64,000 bases of DNA, taken from positions 1-64,000 of the forward strand of contig JAURVB010014565.1 of the NCBI GenBank assembly GCA_033002965.1, read 5' to 3'. The notes beneath the pieces are model-generated. The model did no database searches. It was not told where the DNA came from and saw only the letters and a list, made by a program, of their open reading frames with translations. Shown in pieces: positions 48,287-59,279 of the stretch. A program made the position numbers and the translations under genes. The stretch's first letter is position 1, and every line of letters starts with the position of its first letter. Origin of the DNA: Piper betle (lineage: Eukaryota; Streptophyta; Magnoliopsida; Piperales; Piperaceae).

Positions 48287-49844
48287 TCATGATCCCCAGA
48301 GCCTCCTCAAGATGCCCTTCTTGTCCTTCTTCACCCTAAGGTCCAAAGCTGGGAACTTGATAGAATCATAAGCTATGTCTAGAACAATAGGATTACAAGG
48401 CACTGCTTGGAATGGAGGTGGAAAAGCTTGGATCCTTGGGATGCTTCTCACGTTTGGATCACCAACTGCAGACTCATACGACTCCAAATTCTCAAGAAGA
48501 AACTTATCCTGCTTCAACGTCCAAAGAAAAAACATAAAGAGTCAACAGGGTAGAAAAAAGCCAGAAAAATATAAGTTCCAAAGGCAGACAAGTTTATAAC
48601 GCCAGCACACTATGATCAAGAAAAACTCTCAATACAAATAAAAACGTTTCTTTCAAACTGAATAATAGCGAGCAACTTGTAACTCTATCAAGAATAATGA
48701 AAAAATCACCACAAAAATGATTTATCTTTCATTAATAAACACTCTTTAAGTCTACATAATACCTTCTTTTGAACAAGTCTTAGAGAAAGACTAGAGACAC
48801 CTTCAGAAATTTCCTTCGAGCTTTTTCCTCATCCATTATTCCACTGGCATGTTCCAGACAGCTGCTTGATCGGCATTGAACCAACAACAGCTTCAATTCC
48901 TCAATCAGCCCCTAAGACACGATAATTGAGAGAAAATTATCGTATGTGCTTATCCCAAATGAAAAAAACAAAACAAGAGAATTGAACTGCATTCCCTTGT
49001 TAGCAAGTGTGATGTTTTTGCCACTGTTATAACGGGTCAGAATATCATAAGGATGAGTTCACAAAAGGAAATCAAAATACTCAAAAACATTTCTCATTGC
49101 CAATATTCCCAACATAATGGAGAGACTATTGCCATTGTCAGCATCACAAGTTTAAATAACGAGGAAAGTATGTCAGAATATATAAACTGCAATCACCAAC
49201 TTTGCACAACCCTTTTTCTTTTATTATAGTGAAAAAGAAGAAAATTTAACCCCAGGAAAACCTCATTAATATTCAGAATAAAAAGACCCTAACCATGACT
49301 CACTACTCGTGTTGTTATGCCGAGAGGTCTCCACCACCTTGAATCATCACCTCTGTAACTCGATTCAGATAAAATAAATCCCAAAGTTTGCCACTACCAA
49401 AGCCCCCATCTCAACAAGCAATTCCAAAGAAGTTGCCTCATATACTAGTGACACCTGACAGTTACCGGTGAAGTCGTAAGAACCAGCCATTTATGTCAAA
49501 GGTTCTCACATAGGGGTGCTAACAACTCGATCGAGCTCAAATTTACTTGAGGATGGGCTCGATTTTGTTTGACTTAAAACTCGACTCGAATCAAGCGAGG
49601 ACGAGCACACCTCCGTTCAGCTTGACTCGACTCGAAGCTAGATAATTTAGATTAAATATAGTAGTTTACGTAATTTTTATACAACCATCTATGTAAAATA
49701 TGAAACATTAGTAAATGTACTTACATTATAATGATAGTTTTACATGATAATACAATGATTTTGTTTCAAACAAATTATTTGGCATAGAATTGAATTGATA
49801 TTAAACTATTTAAACTTTTATAATTAATTTTATTTTAAGTTAGC

Positions 49845-49892
<48 letters not shown>

Positions 49893-51637
49893 CGAGCAAA
49901 TTCGTATTCGACTCGAACTCGACTCGACTCAACCCAAAATAAATGAGCCGAGCTTGAGTACAGGTGAACTCGACTCTACTTGCTCGATTGGTATCCTTAT
50001 TCTCGCCACTCTCCCTGGACTTCAGGCATGGTGAAGATTTTAAATTAAATCAACAAATTCACAGGGAAAAATATTGCAGGGTCCTATTTATCAGCTCAAA
50101 GTCATCAAGAAACTCCACATTTGATCAAATTATAAATGCAAAAATGCTTTGAGGGTAGGTGGTAAAATTCAGGGGATAAATGTAGCAAGAAAAATAGTGC
50201 ACGTGCGTAAGAATTCAGGAGACATTAAACGCAACAGTAGCAGCAGATAATTAGTTGCAAGCTAAAATATGTTGAAGGACATCCATACCTTATCAGGCTT
50301 GTTTGTGTTCAATAGCTGTTGTAAAGCATTGTCTGCAAGTGATTGAGAATGGCAATATAGAATATATGCTTCCAGCCTCTTCCCTGCTAAACTATAGGAT
50401 TTTGCCAACCAAAAGCACCTAAAATTTTCACGAAAAAGAATTCAAAATTTTCTGTCAAACAAAAGCAACTTGCATTTTATGCATACAGTACAGATATATT
50501 GAAACAAATATCACTATGCACTCCGGTCACTTACCCATCCACTTATATCGTAATTTCTACATATAATCTTCAAATTCCATGCATAAATAACAATCATGTA
50601 AAAAAAACTTTAAACAGATTCATTTAATTCTGAGCATATATAACAAGGGATCCACCAAAAGTTAAGTACATGAATGTGGTCTATTTGATAACAAAATCAT
50701 AGAGAGCAGATTCATGAAATTCCCATCAATCTTATCATGTGTAATCAATCCAAAAAATAGTTGAAGACTAGGATACGCGGCAAAGTTTCAATGGTTGCTT
50801 ACTTTCTCTGAAATGAACAGGGATTAAAAAGAACAATCAGTGGAACAGCCATGAATGTTTGAAGGGGAAAATCATTACAAAATCTTTGTCCAAAATCAAC
50901 CAGCATTATTAAAACAGTTACATGTAAAGAAAACAAACCTCTCAGCCCGAAATGATAGGCTCCTTAGAGTATAAGCTTCAAGGGATTCTTTTTCTTCTGG
51001 TTTTATATCTCTTCCAGAGCTAACTAAATCACAAAGGTCAGTAGTATTCTGTAAAAGACAATGTATAATTTCTTATCAGTTACTTTACTAAGTCAAATAA
51101 AAGAGAAAAATGTTGATGGGAAAAATAGTACCTGTATCAGAAGATCATACAATCGAACAACTTCTTCAGGCTTTGTGACCTTCTCTCGCTTGTCATCTTT
51201 GTGCTTAGATAACCTTTTTTAGCAACTTTAACAAGAAACTGGTTACGCTCAATTGTACGCTCAATTAGTATGGAACTCACAGCCTTATGCAAGCCATTTA
51301 AATTATCTTTCACATTTTCGGTATTACCAGCTGTAACCTAGGATAAAAAAGAACAGAAGAAGACAACATTTACTGCCCAAAATATCGCAATAAGACACAA
51401 TAATATGTTTCATTAGAAAAATTTAGAACCATACTAAGTCATTATTAATGCTGCTCTTGGCTTCATGATATGCAGAAAATAATTTATCAAAGATGGCAAG
51501 TTTTTTATCCTCTGGAACTGATTCTGCTGCTGATCCATGAAGACTCCTCTCCAGTTCTCTAGCTGTTTTATTTAGAGAAAAAAAACTTAATTGCTTTAAA
51601 TAGTAATAATTGATGCAAGAGTTTGAGAGAGAGAGAG

Positions 51638-51676
<39 letters not shown>

Positions 51677-54600
51677 TCAGTGTGGATCAACAATCAATCT
51701 GAATGTGAGATCCCTAATTTAGTCTCAAATCTAATATCCATTGAGATTAGATTTAGATTATTAAAAAAAGTTCATAAATCTTTTAACGTGTCCACTATTT
51801 TGAAGTGATGACTTAGACCTATTACTTTGCACTTTGGGTTGGATCGTTACATATGATATTAGATTTAACGTGAGAAGGTTGCTAGCCATGAGCTAAAGGT
51901 AAGAATTCTAAGGATAAAATTTCTTAGGATAAGTGGAATGTGTGCTCCTCCAATTGAGTTCTACCTCCGATAACTAATAGGGTAAGATTTGATATATTAG
52001 TGGAAATGGTATATAAATCTTTAACTAGGGGTTAAGTATTTTAAAGAGACTTAAGCCTATTAATTTGCACTTTGGGCCGGACCATTACAATACGAGATGG
52101 AAAGACCAAAAGCACGCAGTTGAAAGATCAAAAATCTTCTTTGTCATTTGCTTGTCCCAAACAATTGTGATCAGAGACTGAACATGAACATATATGAAAA
52201 TTGAACAAGAACTTGACTTGTGATTGAATAAGTGTGCTTGCTAATTGGTATCGTTTCTTCTTTTTACTTTTTATGGTGCTATTTTTTTCTAAAGGAATAT
52301 GTAAGTTTCAGTCAAAATCTTTACTTTTTGGGCATTAAGAAAAAGAAAAAATGAAAAGTAGATTCTTGAGAAAAGAAATTAATTTTCTTATAAATTTCCA
52401 TTGTGTGTTTGGTTATAGTTTAAAAGAAAGGAAATTTATTAATAATAGACTTGGGAATGGATTGGGGCAAGATGCTTTCTTTCCCTGTTTTCTCTTCTTT
52501 CTTTTTTTGGAAAAAAGTTTGTGACGACCTTTTTCTATAGGCCCACAGGGTGGAAATCTGTTTCCAACTGCCAAAGGTTTTTTTCTATTCCAAACACTAG
52601 AAGTGCAAAAGGTACACTTTTCTTTTTCTTTCTTTCATATTCTTCAAAATCAAATAGAACCTTAGAACCAACAAGCCAAAAGATGTAAATTCCTCAATAA
52701 ACAAAGCAAAGCTGAGAGTGTGGCATATAAACAATTAGTAGTTTACTTGTGCAATGCACGACAATGTAAAACATTACTTTTTACAAAATCATATTAAGAA
52801 GTGTATATAATCTGGTCGCTCTCAGCTTACAATGAAAACCTAAATCTCTACCTCAAAGCAGGTATTACTCAAGGATTATTCAGTTTTTCTAAAAGGAATT
52901 TGTTTCTCAGTCCTATTAGTACTTATCTTAACTACAAAATCTAATCCTACTATAATTGATTTTTCCATACTAGTATATTGATACTTTCCTTAAAAGAGGA
53001 AAGAGTAAACCTGTTAGACAATAAGGAACATGCAAAGAATTATGATGAATTTTCATAGGCTTCTCAATATTAATATAAATACTTACTTTTAAAAAGTATA
53101 AAGCTTTAAAATAATAAACCCCCTCATCCAGTACCCTCTACTCCATCCTACTCTATTCATCATCATCATCATCATGAATAGAGTAGGTAGTGTGAGGGGC
53201 TAACAAATTATGGGAGTTTTCTCTATTATACCTAAAGCATTAAAAGATAGCTCCAATGAAATCTTGAAGGCACTAAAGAAATAATGAGAAAATAACAGAT
53301 GCATAAAGCCTCATCATGGGTAAATGAACAAATAAAAGATACTAAAATGGAAGGATACCACTGTAATTTCTAACAAAATTTAAAAGATCAACTTCTGCAC
53401 TCAAAAGTTTATATCATACAGATTAAAATGAGACATGTCAGTTCTGCTTGTCAACTTCTTAAGAAAATGATAATGTATGATATGTGTAACAAACCTTTGA
53501 GAATAGAAACCCCAGTTTTAACATTCTTTATTGAAAAAGAGTGGCCAAGCCAATGGAATTCAGTCATGGATACTGCTTGCTGAGATCTTGCCTCAGACAT
53601 AACAGCCTACAGATAAATGGTAAAAAAAATTAAAGAAAAACAAGTGCACCAATGACATGATACTCTCCTATCTACAAATTATAAACTTCAAAATAGGCTA
53701 AGCTTCCAACCTCAAGCTTGGCTTTGATAAGGTCAAGTGCTGGACCATCCATCTTCTCGGCATCTGCCAACTCTGAAGCTTGGATGCTGGATTTACCAAC
53801 TTTATTTAGGCAAATTTTGATGCTTAGATCAAGTTCGTCAACACGCTCCTGGCACAAAATTTGATTTTCTACGTCCCCATATTTACCTAGCTCCTTGTAA
53901 ATAGTGCTTCAAGAAGAATGAAAACCAAAGCTAAATAATGAATTAATTCAGAGAACCCAAAGACAAGTTCAAAAGCAAAAAATTATTGCCCCTAGCATAA
54001 ACACATAGGGAGGGAAAACATTCATTCAGGTTTCACATATGGTTTTACAAATTGCAGTATCTCATGCATGGAGCAAACTATTCCATCAATTTGGGACATT
54101 AAACAAAATTCCTCTTATATACTTCAAGCTACAGATTCTATTTATCATGCTTTAGAGAAAGTCTATTCTTCCTGAAAAAACTAAGAAACATACCTAGCAT
54201 GCTTCAAATTCATTAATGCAGTGTCCCAGCCCTTATCATCCACAAGCAACAGTGTTCCTTTCAAATAAGAGGCATATGCCTGCACAATAACTTAACATTA
54301 AAACAGTCAAATTACACATAATGTACAGATTAGAAAGTGCATTGCGCCTAAAGTTGACAGTTAATAAAGCAAATGAAAAGAAAATGTACAGGAAGTGCAT
54401 TGCGCCCAAAGTTGACAGTTAATGCACAGGACCTAAAGTTGCAATTAATAAAGCATTCCACCTAGTGTACAGATTTAAGGCAATGAGAGCTGTAACACAA
54501 CCACAGGAAAAAAACAGTTCCTGGACCTAATACTTTTGCATACAGCAAGTGAAATCACATAAAAGTCTACAAAAGATCAATTTTATGATCGTGGACCATA

Positions 54601-56726
54601 AATAAATAGACCAAATTTACATCTCCACCAAAAAAAGAAAACAATAAAGCAATAATCAAGTACCTCTGCCTCCAAAGAAGTTTTGGAATCTCCTTTAATG
54701 GCACACAGATGAGCAAATAATGTGGCCCATTTTATCGCCTTTTTCTTTCTACTGACAATATAATTGCGTTGTCGTCCACTTAAATCATGTGAAATAGATT
54801 TTTTCTCCATTGCATAACTCCATGCTCTTTCTGCCATGTAAAGAACTATGTGGAGATACCTGTTTCAAATACCGATAAGAAGAAACAACATGTTTATGTA
54901 ATTTGGCTCAATAGTGACAACAATAATCCTTAAATAGAACTTCAAAATATTATCAGGAACATTTTAAGAAGTTAAACAATCTGCGTATTAACCAGAAGAA
55001 AAAATACACAAAATTTTAATAAGAGCCGGTCCGATCTGGTTGAACAACGCATACTGCGCACCCCTCAAGAATCCAGTATTATGTTCGGTATGACATTTAA
55101 AACATTGCTTTCATATAGAAGCAAGCAAGACTTTCTTATAACCAGATTTGTAATGAACATAATTGTGTGAATATTTCTTAAGCAGCACTCATCTCCTCAT
55201 TGGGGTCTTAGATGCCAAGATTATGATCCATGTCACTGACCACTTTCCGAGATAAGGTGGAAGGAAAAGAAGCTATCATCTCCTAATGCCTATCCAATAA
55301 GCAAGGTACAAATGGCTATGACGTTTAAATCTCTTCTTGTTATCTCCTCGTATGAAGGGAAGAGGGTAGCAACATTAAAGCTGCATGAACTTTGCAACTC
55401 GGAAAATATTTTGCAATCAATTGAGGACACAAAATCTATGCCGCCAACCTCATCCCAGAAGGTACGATAAAATAACACAAACGACCCACTAAATTGCAAG
55501 TGTATGAAACACATTGCTATAAACTTATAAACATATATATTAGTCTTAGAATTTCATTGTATTAATACAGAATACACATACCTCACTTCTTTAATGCAAG
55601 ATTCATTAATGTCCCTGTGATTGTATTTGCCCCGACCATGTGTAAATTTCAAGGACTTGTAAAGCCTTCTCAAACGTGCTGTGCAATACCTCCTGTGATC
55701 GCATTGAGAGTGAAAAAATAAACAACAAAGTCATTTAAGCCTTAATTGACAACTGAAATAGCAAAACATCTCAGAATTAAAATTTTGAACATTGTGTGGT
55801 AAAGGGTATAAATGCCTAGCAGCAGAAAGTAAACTAGAGATCCAAACAGGTTGTAAACAAGGCGAGCCAAGTCAAGCATTACATTGTTCACATTCAAGTA
55901 AACTAGAGATCCAAACCAGTTAGCTCAAGCTTGGTTTAATATGAGGTTATGTTTCTGAAAGCTAAGCCTGGGCGGCTGAAAAAGTCATTTGAAGAAGGGT
56001 TTTAGTTTTGAGTTGGGTCAGGTAAAGTGGAGCCCTTTGATAGACCTACCAAGTTCAAACCCACATCTTATTTTAAAGATTTTCTATCAAAAACTGGTGT
56101 TTTTAAACTATAGTGACTTAGTTGTAATTACCTGGCTCAATGCAATTTCATAGGTCAAAGTAACAATCTCCAATAGAACATATGGTATCGTAATTTACAT
56201 AAGTAATAAAATTTAAAGTAGACAAATTTGAGGTGAGCTGAACATTTGATGAAGTTATGAAGCCCGAGTTTTGAGCCAGGTATTTTTGTTCTCCGTACAT
56301 AATTCAATGTAGTTGCAAGGGGCAATGAGGATCAGACAGTACTTTAAGGATATCATGAAAAGAGCAAACGAAGGGAAAGTAAACTAGAATAATTACCGAT
56401 ATCGGGTATAATCGTTGTGCCTCAAGCCGTGCTGCATCTGCGCAGTTTTCACAAGCTGCAATACTGCAAAATAACAATGAAGCATGTCAAATTAATTAAT
56501 AATAATAATTAATAATTATAAATAATAATATCATTAGTAATAAAGAAGAAGAGATAGAGTAAAGTAAAAGAAAAAAAGAAAAGGAAAACCGTAGATGGAG
56601 AACTTAGGGCTGAGAGATAGAGTAAAGTAAAGAAAAAAGAAAGGAAAAACCGTAGATGGAGAACTTAGGGCTGATCTGATCGGACGCATCAAGATTGAGA
56701 ACGTCGATGTCCATGAGGGAAGACAT
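48287..56726 (-). CDS. SRP68: Signal recognition particle 68-kDa subunit
   Basis: SRP68 binds 7S RNA with SRP72 and helps signal recognition particle target nascent secretory proteins to the ER. Thirteen exons: 56726-56651, 56463-56397, 55692-55582, 54859-54664, 54279-54194, 53906-53711, 53606-53495, 51562-51435, 51337-51132, 51048-50939, 50418-50289, 48911-48763, 48508-48287. All introns are GT-AG. With two single-base deletions allowed (51215-51220 and 48815-48816) every junction is in phase and the total is 597 codons including stop, near the usual plant length. The N-terminus carries the RNA-binding signature VLQLVKTAQMQHGLRHNDYT, then RYCTARLRRLYKSLKF. The C-terminus has PFQAVPCNPIVLDIAYDSI and ends KKGILRRLWGS, typical of the SRP72-binding tail. 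A second in-frame ATG follows four codons later. Confidence 0.93.
49511..49999. mobile_element. hAT-like MITE in SRP68 intron 11
   Basis: A 489-bp element starting TAGGGGTGCTAAC and ending (inverted) TAAGGATACCAAT. It is flanked by imperfect 8-bp duplications TTCTCACA and TTCTCGCC (6 of 8 equal). Near each end ACTCGACTCGAA-like motifs occur in inverted orientation. No coding sequence. The middle contains a TA microsatellite. Confidence 0.55.
49850..49888. repeat. (TA)n microsatellite
   Basis: About 19 TA units inside the intron 11 MITE. Confidence 0.9.
51624..51673. repeat. (GA)n microsatellite
   Basis: Imperfect GA run of about 50 bp in SRP68 intron 7, just upstream (in transcript sense) of exon 8. 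Confidence 0.9.
51690..52100 (+). repeat. Dispersed repeat 2, two tandem copies
   Basis: Two related stretches (about 51690-51860 and 51955-52100). Each runs from a TAATAGG(G)TAAGAT-like block through ATAAATCTTTAACT and GACTTAGACCTATTA to CACTTTGGG(T/C)(T/C)GGA and CGTTACA-like sequence. The same pair arrangement occurs at 63030-63480. Probably LTR debris. It lies in SRP68 intron 7. Confidence 0.6.
52965..53105 (+). repeat. Dispersed repeat, copy D (3' part)
   Basis: Matches the ends of copies A and C: GTATATTGATACTTTCCTTA, GAAAGAGTAAACCTGTTAGA and TAAGGAACATGC. Located in SRP68 intron 7; the 5' part of the repeat is absent. Confidence 0.7.
53119..53196. repeat. Imperfect hairpin with (CAT)n loop
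   Basis: CCTACTCTATTCAT (53147-53160) pairs perfectly with ATGAATAGAGTAGG (53174-53187) around a CAT-repeat loop. An outer CCCCTCA/TGAGGGG pair extends the stem. Confidence 0.75.
54335..54452. repeat. 58-bp imperfect tandem duplication, SRP68 intron 4
   Basis: AGTGCATTGCGCC(T/C)AAAGTTGACAGTTAAT occurs at 54336 and again about 58 bp later. Confidence 0.7.
55845..56396 (-). repeat. Dispersed repeat, copy B in SRP68 intron 2
   Basis: Inverted relative to copies A and C. On the gene strand it starts directly at the exon 2 donor (GTAATTATTC...) and runs through CTTGCAACTACATTGAATTA, GGTAATTACAACTAAG and CCAACTCAAAACTAA. It lacks the GTATATTGATAC tail found in A, C and D. The same exon 2/repeat junction is present at 34911/34912. 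Confidence 0.75.
56551..56674 (-). repeat. 62-bp tandem duplication spanning the SRP68 exon-1 donor
   Basis: GAGATAGAGTAAAGTAAA...CCGTAGATGGAGAACTTAGGGCT occurs twice, from 56551 and from 56614. The second copy includes the last bases of exon 1 and its donor; the first, in intron 1, holds an exact copy of the same donor near 56590. Only the donor at 56651 keeps the reading frame into exon 2. Confidence 0.85.
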
Positions 56727-57204
56727 CAGTTTCTTTTCTGCACCTGCAGGATACTAAGCCTGTCAAAGAAAGGAAAGGAGACAAAGAAAGGGAGACGGCG
56801 GCCTAGTTAAGGGGGCATGGGAGGTAGGAAGAAAGGGTTGAGACTTGAGGGCCTTGATAGATGCAAACTTTTTGTTACTTGCTTTAGACATTCTCGGAAA
56901 AGACATGAGACTCATTTCCAGCAAGCATGAGTTGATATCATGTATAACTAGGTATAACACTTGACATCATGTCTAGCATTATTGGGCTTTAAAGAATGTC
57001 CAATAGATTTGTAATAACTTATTTAAAGAAAACTCTTAAATAGCGACATAACTTAATCAAAATCTTCAAATATATAAATTAATATCTACAACCATGAAAA
57101 TAATATCCTTACAAGCAATTTATTCAACAATATAGATATTTTCCTCAAAATAATTATCCTCAACTCAAACCTAGAATCCATCAAATAAATCAAGCGTCAA
57201 CTAA

Positions 57205-57540
57205 CACTTATTAATACTTATTAATCTTTTGAGCAATTTCATCTCGAAAATTATTGTATGCATCACCATCAGCAATAACCTTACAAGCAACTTCATCCCA
57301 ACCAACCCTACTTTCTTTTCTCATTACTGTCACAATCTTATAGTGCCTCTTCCAAGTTTTAATGCTACTCGCTGCATGATCCTCATGTTTATTTGACATT
57401 GTTATCTCAGCAAATTTAGCCATCACAGCAACCACATATCTTTCTTCCATTGTCCTCCCGACAATTTGCTACCCGTATTCGCTTCTTCAACTAAAAATTC
57501 AAACAACATATCACTTTCAAAGTCAGACCAATGACTCTAT
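57205..57540 (-). pseudogene. Myb/SANT-like domain remnant
   Basis: The minus-strand frame at 57211-57450 contains SSIKTWKRHYKIVTVMRKE, then GWDEVACKVIADGDAYNNF. This is the pattern of Myb/SANT-like DNA-binding domains found in plant PIF/Harbinger second ORFs and related proteins. The upstream half of the domain and the rest of the protein are missing. Transposon origin is inferred. Confidence 0.4.
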
Positions 57541-58044
57541 GGATCTCTTTTCTTCCCCTTAGCATTAGATGCTAGATTAATGTGCTGATCTTTTACCACT
57601 AAAAAAGGCTACAATAGAGGAAAAACGTAAATATAATTTTTTCCGTACACACAACAATAACACCCATTCAATAAAAATTTTCATCTCAACAATCCATACA
57701 ATCAATGTCAACAAAATGATAGATAAGCAGCAATCTATAGCAACAAAAAAAATAGTATAATGAATAAAAGATCAAAACTTTTCAAATAAAAAGTAAAAAC
57801 TTATATAATGTATATAATAATCTACACCAATTCAATAAATTACATAGATCACCCATTATAGAAAAATTAAATTATCTTCCACTAAATACATCAAACTCAT
57901 TGAAAAAAAAAAATTGTTATAAACAATCTCAACTATTCATAATCAATATCAACAAAGATCCAAAGCGACTCACTCATCATAATAAAAAATTAAAAATAAG
58001 AATGTTGGTGAAGGAATAAATTGGAAATAGGAAATGGAAAAAAT

Positions 58045-58160
58045 AATCTGTTGACGCCGCATTACCGCGATTTCACCGGACAACCGTCGTCGGCGACGGT
58101 CGCCGGCAGTGCTCGCCGCCGACAGTCGCCGGCAGTGGTGGCTCATGTAAACAAGCCCAC
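58045..58160. other. GC-rich block with GTCGCCGGCAGTG duplication
   Basis: A short GC island in AT-rich DNA with two copies of GTCGCCGGCAGTG and a minus-strand frame rich in Arg and Ala. A second island lies at 58285-58385. They may be the first exon of the decayed Myb/SANT-like gene or transposon filler. Not recognised. Confidence 0.3.
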
Positions 58161-58639
58161 CCAAAAACTAATCTCAACAATTTATAATCAAATCAACAAC
58201 GGTTCAAAGGGACTTGTCATAAACAGAAATTTAATAACCTTAAATATGAGGGAGAGGTAAAGGGAGTTGATTAAGGGAAAAAACGAGAAAAAGAAGCCGG
58301 CGGGGATTGCTGTACTAGGTTGCCGGCGGTCGCGCGGCGGTGGTCGCCGACAAGGCTGCAAAGTGGGGAGGGGTCGGTGGCGAATGAATGAGAGTATTCA
58401 GTATCGGCGTCAGGCATCGGGCGATTTGATTTCCACCCCTTTCCGCCCACACCAGGTGGGAAATGTAGGGTTAGAAAAATACCCTAAAATTTCCATCCTC
58501 CAGCGTGTCTGTCTATGGAAATCCATAGAAATGGAATTCCATAGAAATCATCTACATAAAATTCATTTATTCTAATCATATATTGTTTTCAAGTTATTTT
58601 TCTTAGAAAGAGTAACCACATACTTAAAAGAGTTTTACA

Positions 58640-59275
58640 TTGAATTCTGTACGGAGAACACAAGTGGCTGGCTTGAAACTCTGAGCATCAAATCTTTGGC
58701 TCACCTCAAATTGTCTGCTTTAGAGTTTATTACGTGTATAAATTCTTATACCTTATGTACTATTAGGGCTTTGTTATTTTGGCTAACGAGATTGCACTGA
58801 GGTGGGTAATTGCAACTAAGCTAGTATAGCTTAACAAAACCAGTTTTTTATGAAAAATCTTTAAAATAAGATGTGGGTTCACTTGGCAGGTTAATCAAAA
58901 GGCTCCACTTTACCTGACCTAACTCAAAACTAATTGAATAAAATACAAAGCAAGCTTGAACACTTCAGACAAAGAGATCTTAAATAAAATACTAGTGAAG
59001 AGATATTGTTAGATTTGCCAAAGCTGCTTAGGCATAACTTTTAGAAACATATTCTCATATTAAACCAAGTTCAAGCTAACTAGTTTGGAGTAGAGCTGAA
59101 CATGAACAATGTAATGCTTGTATATTGATACTTTTCTTGAAAAAGGAAAGAGTAAACCTATAATACAATAAGGAACGTGCGATGAATTATAATGATTTTT
59201 ATATACTTCTCAATATTGGTATAAATACTTACTTTTAATAAAGGAAGTATAAAACTATAAAAGATGAAAGGTTGT
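58640..59275 (+). repeat. Dispersed repeat, copy C
   Basis: Matches copy A from CATTGAATTCTGTACGGAG to the GTATATTGATACTTTTCTTG tail. It carries an extra segment of about 60 bp near 58970-59030. Unlike copy A, no SRP68 exon copy precedes it, so the repeat exists independently of SRP68. Confidence 0.75.
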
Positions 59276-59279
59276 TGAA

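Noticed and set aside
20143..56726. Programmed frameshifting in separase or SRP68
   Set aside because: Six shifts at unrelated homopolymers in two genes, without slippery-site/pseudoknot structure, fit sequencing error far better.
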